DNA of 64,000 bases from Chlamydiales bacterium (GTDB taxonomy: Bacteria; Chlamydiota; Chlamydiia; Chlamydiales; Criblamydiaceae): the NCBI GenBank assembly GCA_024233575.1, contig JACKPN010000001.1:333472-397471 (forward strand), in the 5' to 3' direction. Position 1 is the first letter of the stretch. The number at the start of each line of letters is the position of its first letter. The translations under genes were made by a program, and so were the position numbers. Shown here piece after piece: positions 61,140-64,000 of this stretch. The notes below the pieces were generated by a model, which saw only the letters and a list, made by a program, of their open reading frames with translations, did not search any database and was not told the origin of the DNA.

Positions 61140-63765
61140 TGACATTCAATTTTCTTATGAATATACCGAAGAGGCGTTAACACCGGATTCCTTCACAGCG
61201 CTCTGCTGTTATTTTTATAATGATCGCGATGAGCAAAATGACCTGACTGTTACCTTAGAGCTGCCAGAGAATTGGCAAAGCAGTCTTTCTGAAAGAGAAA
61301 TACTTTATTCGATCGCTCCGCAGGAAACAGAATTCGTCCTCTTCGACATCAAAGTCCCTCCACGCTGTCCTGCAGGAGAATACCTTATCAAAATCCATAT
61401 TGCTGACAGAAACGGAAACCGCTCCACGCACGATACTGTCATATACGTTAAATCCGTGACAGATATTCGCCTCATCGCTGAATACCCCCCAAGCTATCTT
61501 TGTCCGGGATCAAGCATCTCGCTGAAACATACGCTACTCAATGAAGGAAACGACGACACTCCTATTTTAGTCCAAATACAAACAAATCCGGAATTTGACT
61601 GCGGATGTAATACATTCACCGCTACCCTTGCTCCAAATCAAAAGCGGATACTAACAACTGACATCGTCGTAAATGAAACACCACAGCTTGGCAGTCATTT
61701 CGTCTTCATCAAAGTGTTCCGTGCCGACACCTGCGAGCTGCTGACCCAGGAGTCTTTCAGCTTTGAAGTGCTCACGCATACTAACTGCAGCGACCCGGCA
61801 ATTCATTCAATTCCCGCACAAATCAGCATCTTCGGGCTGACAAGGAATGGAGACAATGTCGGCGTACTGGAATTCGCCGGCGGCGGTCCGTTACGGGAGT
61901 GTTCTAATACCGACATTAATTTTTTCTTCAGACTTCCTACTGATACGCGGAAAAATATTTACGGCATCGATCAAAAGCTACATATCGGCATCAACAATCC
62001 AAGCTATTTCATCGATCTTGGCGATGCCATCTATCATCTTAGCCCTCTAACGGAAAACCGTCGACTCGGAAGAGGCGCCGGCGGGCGCGTGACGCTCTAC
62101 CCGTTCGAATATGGAGGCTACTACATGACCCAGCCGCATAGCGGACAATACAAAATCGCCGAGCTGGGAGCGTTGGGGGCTCTATGGTATCAAAGGCTGC
62201 TAAGATTCTCCCTGCAGCATCTAAACAAAAAAGAAAATGACTGTCCGAAGGCATCACTGAGCAGCGCATTGGTCGATGTCTGGCCCCACTCCACCATCCA
62301 CGCCCAATTTGAATACGGCATCAACAACAACCATCCTAGACGTGACACCCCTCGAAGTTATCGTGCCGTCTACAGCAGTAAGATTCTTAGATCGGGATGG
62401 TTACGGCTGGAAGCTTCGAATGCAGACCCCGGTTTCAACGGTTTTATCACTAACATGAAAATGAGGACAGGCTCGATAGATGTCCCATTAAGAAAAGGGC
62501 TGCGTGCCGGCGGCAGCTACACTTATATCAATCAAAACCGCCAACCGGAAGATTACTGTAACATCTCTACTGAATACCGGCAGCAAAACAGCAGGGCGCA
62601 TCTCTCTTATCATGCATCGCGAGGCTTCAATATTGTTGGGACCTTTCAGAACTTTCAATCAGAGGATCTGCTCTACCACCAATTCAACTTCAGCCAGAAT
62701 TGGTTGGGATGCAACCTTTCGTGGTCACGACCCAGCTATCAATTTCTAGCTTCGACGAATCTTGGGGAGAATAAAGATCTTTTACACGGGAACACTTATC
62801 GATCCTTACAACGCTATTATCTTTATCTTTCCGGGCAACTAAACTTAGACAGGGAATACTGCCTCCTTGCTGAAAGCGGCAATATCGATTATTACGAGCC
62901 TAAACGTTGGCGACACTCTCTCTATGCAGCGCTCCGCATGCGCTATCCTAAGCAGCGCAGTTGGCTGGAGCTCTCTGGGCGTTTAGCGATGAATACTCCT
63001 TCCATCACCTCACAGGAGGAGCTGGCCGTCAAATATGAGCACTTCTTCCGCAACAATCATCGTATCTACTGCAGGGCAGAATACTTCCATTCGGAACGAG
63101 GGCCGCAGCCGCACACCTTCCAGGCAATGGTCCGTTACGATATCCCTCTTAATCTTCCTATCGACAGAAAACGCAGTGTCGGCAGTTTACAGGGCAGGAT
63201 CCTCAGCGCCGCTACCCAGCAACCTGTCAGCTATGCTGTCGTCAATGTTGGCGGACAGAGAGTCATTGCTGACAATCAAGGGCGTTTCGATTTCCAACTG
63301 CCGCCCGGCTCATATCCTGTCCACGTTGATCATGCCTCACACGAAAATGCGCAATTTTTCAATGAGACGATGGTCGACGTCGAAGGGGGGAAAACAAACC
63401 TCTGCGACCTGTATATGGAAAAATGCGGAAAGCTAAAGGGACATATCGCCATCTTCAACCTTCCCGATAACTATGACAACCTGATCCTTGCTCTCGAAAC
63501 GCGCAATCGCAACTATCTGCAACTTGCCGAACACGCTGATCCCATACGCATCACCGTCTCCTGCTTTGAAAAACAGCTTGTCTATACCACTGTCACCAAC
63601 AGAAAAGGAGATTTTGAGTTCGCAGAACTCCCATGCGGTACTTGGATCGTGACATTAGAAGAAGACGACCTACCAGAAGAGCACCGCCTGTTAGAAAAAG
63701 AAATCGCCATTATTCTAGACGAAGAAGCCGACTGCACGTTCACCTGCCAGCCTGCTTGTCTCTAA
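61030..63765 (+). CDS. Outer-membrane usher-like beta-barrel protein
   Basis: The 911-aa protein has a signal peptide (FVLSFLILLISIFLPHTTRA, cleaved near 33), two Ig-like/NEW3-type domains (about 40-250), a long beta-barrel (about 260-700; strands such as YFIDLGDAIYHLSPLTE), and two carboxypeptidase-regulatory-like domains near the C-terminus (about 715-790 and 795-905, with GRILSAATQQPVSYAVVNVGG). It starts 110 bases inside the chaperone-like gene, which is supported by the signal peptide. I infer a chaperone-usher-type pathway exporting a surface fibre. Homology to classical FimD/PapC is not obvious. Confidence 0.6.
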   Translation: MLTTKIINTKQNRFVLSFLILLISIFLPHTTRAAAIDDIQFSYEYTEEALTPDSFTALCCYFYNDRDEQNDLTVTLELPENWQSSLSEREILYSIAPQETEFVLFDIKVPPRCPAGEYLIKIHIADRNGNRSTHDTVIYVKSVTDIRLIAEYPPSYLCPGSSISLKHTLLNEGNDDTPILVQIQTNPEFDCGCNTFTATLAPNQKRILTTDIVVNETPQLGSHFVFIKVFRADTCELLTQESFSFEVLTHTNCSDPAIHSIPAQISIFGLTRNGDNVGVLEFAGGGPLRECSNTDINFFFRLPTDTRKNIYGIDQKLHIGINNPSYFIDLGDAIYHLSPLTENRRLGRGAGGRVTLYPFEYGGYYMTQPHSGQYKIAELGALGALWYQRLLRFSLQHLNKKENDCPKASLSSALVDVWPHSTIHAQFEYGINNNHPRRDTPRSYRAVYSSKILRSGWLRLEASNADPGFNGFITNMKMRTGSIDVPLRKGLRAGGSYTYINQNRQPEDYCNISTEYRQQNSRAHLSYHASRGFNIVGTFQNFQSEDLLYHQFNFSQNWLGCNLSWSRPSYQFLASTNLGENKDLLHGNTYRSLQRYYLYLSGQLNLDREYCLLAESGNIDYYEPKRWRHSLYAALRMRYPKQRSWLELSGRLAMNTPSITSQEELAVKYEHFFRNNHRIYCRAEYFHSERGPQPHTFQAMVRYDIPLNLPIDRKRSVGSLQGRILSAATQQPVSYAVVNVGGQRVIADNQGRFDFQLPPGSYPVHVDHASHENAQFFNETMVDVEGGKTNLCDLYMEKCGKLKGHIAIFNLPDNYDNLILALETRNRNYLQLAEHADPIRITVSCFEKQLVYTTVTNRKGDFEFAELPCGTWIVTLEEDDLPEEHRLLEKEIAIILDEEADCTFTCQPACL

Positions 63766-64000
63766 AGAAGCGTCAATGTCAAGGTCACATTCTGCGCTGC
63801 TGCCTGCGTCGCAGATACCGTTGCTGACAGAGTATAAGTCATCTGCAAGTTGGGGGTCAAAAGCAGTAGCACAGGAAGATTAGTCACTAAGTTATTGGGA
63901 GTCGTACTCAGCGACACCGCCCCTTGGGAAGTTGCCCCAGTTGGTGCTTGCAACTGCAGGGTCAGCGTTACATTTGCGGGCATATTGGCATCAAGCTGCC
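63762..64000 (-). CDS. Beta-rich protein, N-terminus cut by window edge, possible exported subunit
   Basis: The frame is open from the window edge; 78 residues are visible from the C-terminal end. They are rich in Thr, Leu, Val, Ala and Gln with alternating strands (NVTLTLQLQAP, QNVTLTLTLL) and lack charged residues, as in secreted pilin-like or coat subunits. Its stop codon overlaps the usher-like stop by 4 bases, so the two genes converge. The ATG at 63983 is internal to the frame, so the true start is outside. As a subunit of the usher-like system it is only a guess. Confidence 0.5.
   Translation of the reverse strand, partial: QLDANMPANVTLTLQLQAPTGATSQGAVSLSTTPNNLVTNLPVLLLLTPNLQMTYTLSATVSATQAAAQNVTLTLTLL

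Noticed and set aside
1..64000. Search for CRISPR arrays or other short regular repeats
   Set aside because: No regularly spaced direct repeats of 25-40 bases were seen; the repeats present are gene-end duplicates and protein-coding MORN or acidic repeats.

Overview
The window comes from a member of the Chlamydiota, most likely a chlamydia-like (environmental, amoeba-associated) lineage rather than a Chlamydiaceae species. The main evidence is gene order. The run from about 43.8 kb to 58.9 kb (class I chaperone, SctD, SctE, SctF, SctG, a CT668-like protein, SctN, SctO, SctP, SctQ, a Pkn5-type kinase, SctC) follows the CT663-CT674 type III secretion cluster of Chlamydia trachomatis gene for gene. 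A CtcB/CtcC-like sigma-54 two-component pair and the clp block after trigger factor fit the same phylum. Several proteins are much longer than I recall for Chlamydiaceae (SctP 739 aa, two translocators near 1000 aa), and there are paralogue families and an island that fit an environmental lineage. I cannot name the species.

Layout. 1-5.9 kb: 3' part of murJ, rpsD, ctcB-ctcC, and a MinD/FlhG-like ATPase. 5.9-14.2 kb: an AT-richer accessory segment on the minus strand, built around three diverged copies of the 3' end of the MinD-like gene. Copies 1 and 2 bracket an outer-membrane beta-barrel gene. Copies 2 and 3 bracket a three-gene operon: a 596-aa unknown protein with a mitochondrial-presequence-like N-terminus, an adenosine-deaminase protein fused to two SLOG-like domains, and a Nudix protein. 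14.2-22.3 kb: a minus-strand operon of three DUF115/MptE-like (Maf-type) paralogues, two carrying MORN-like repeats, led by a small charged protein that shares a domain with the longest paralogue. 22.3-31.5 kb: mostly housekeeping genes (Rieske ferredoxin, HPF, RecO, RMND1-like protein, YidD, trigger factor, ClpP, ClpX, a GNAT-like protein) and four tRNA genes (Arg-UCG, Leu-GAG, two Gly-GCC).

31.5-43.7 kb: a type III translocon operon with a putative filament or tip protein, SycD-type chaperone, giant CopB-like translocator, second giant CopB-like translocator, second SycD-type chaperone, two unknown proteins, and a CopD/SseD-like small translocator. 43.7-58.9 kb: the basal-body, needle, export-ATPase and secretin cluster, with a consensus-like promoter before sctE and a strongly structured RNA element between sctE and sctF. 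58.9-64 kb: a lipoprotein, a secreted YidD-like protein, and a chaperone/usher-like pair facing a truncated beta-rich gene that may be the subunit.

As a whole the window encodes a nearly complete injectisome (needle, inner ring, ATPase complex, C-ring, secretin, translocon, chaperones, kinase) together with possible cargo. The deaminase/SLOG/Nudix island is the best candidate for an undescribed system: it combines enzymes and sensors of nucleotide signals and could act as a host-directed effector set or as an intracellular conflict system. All functional statements about unknown genes are inference from motifs visible in the translation.
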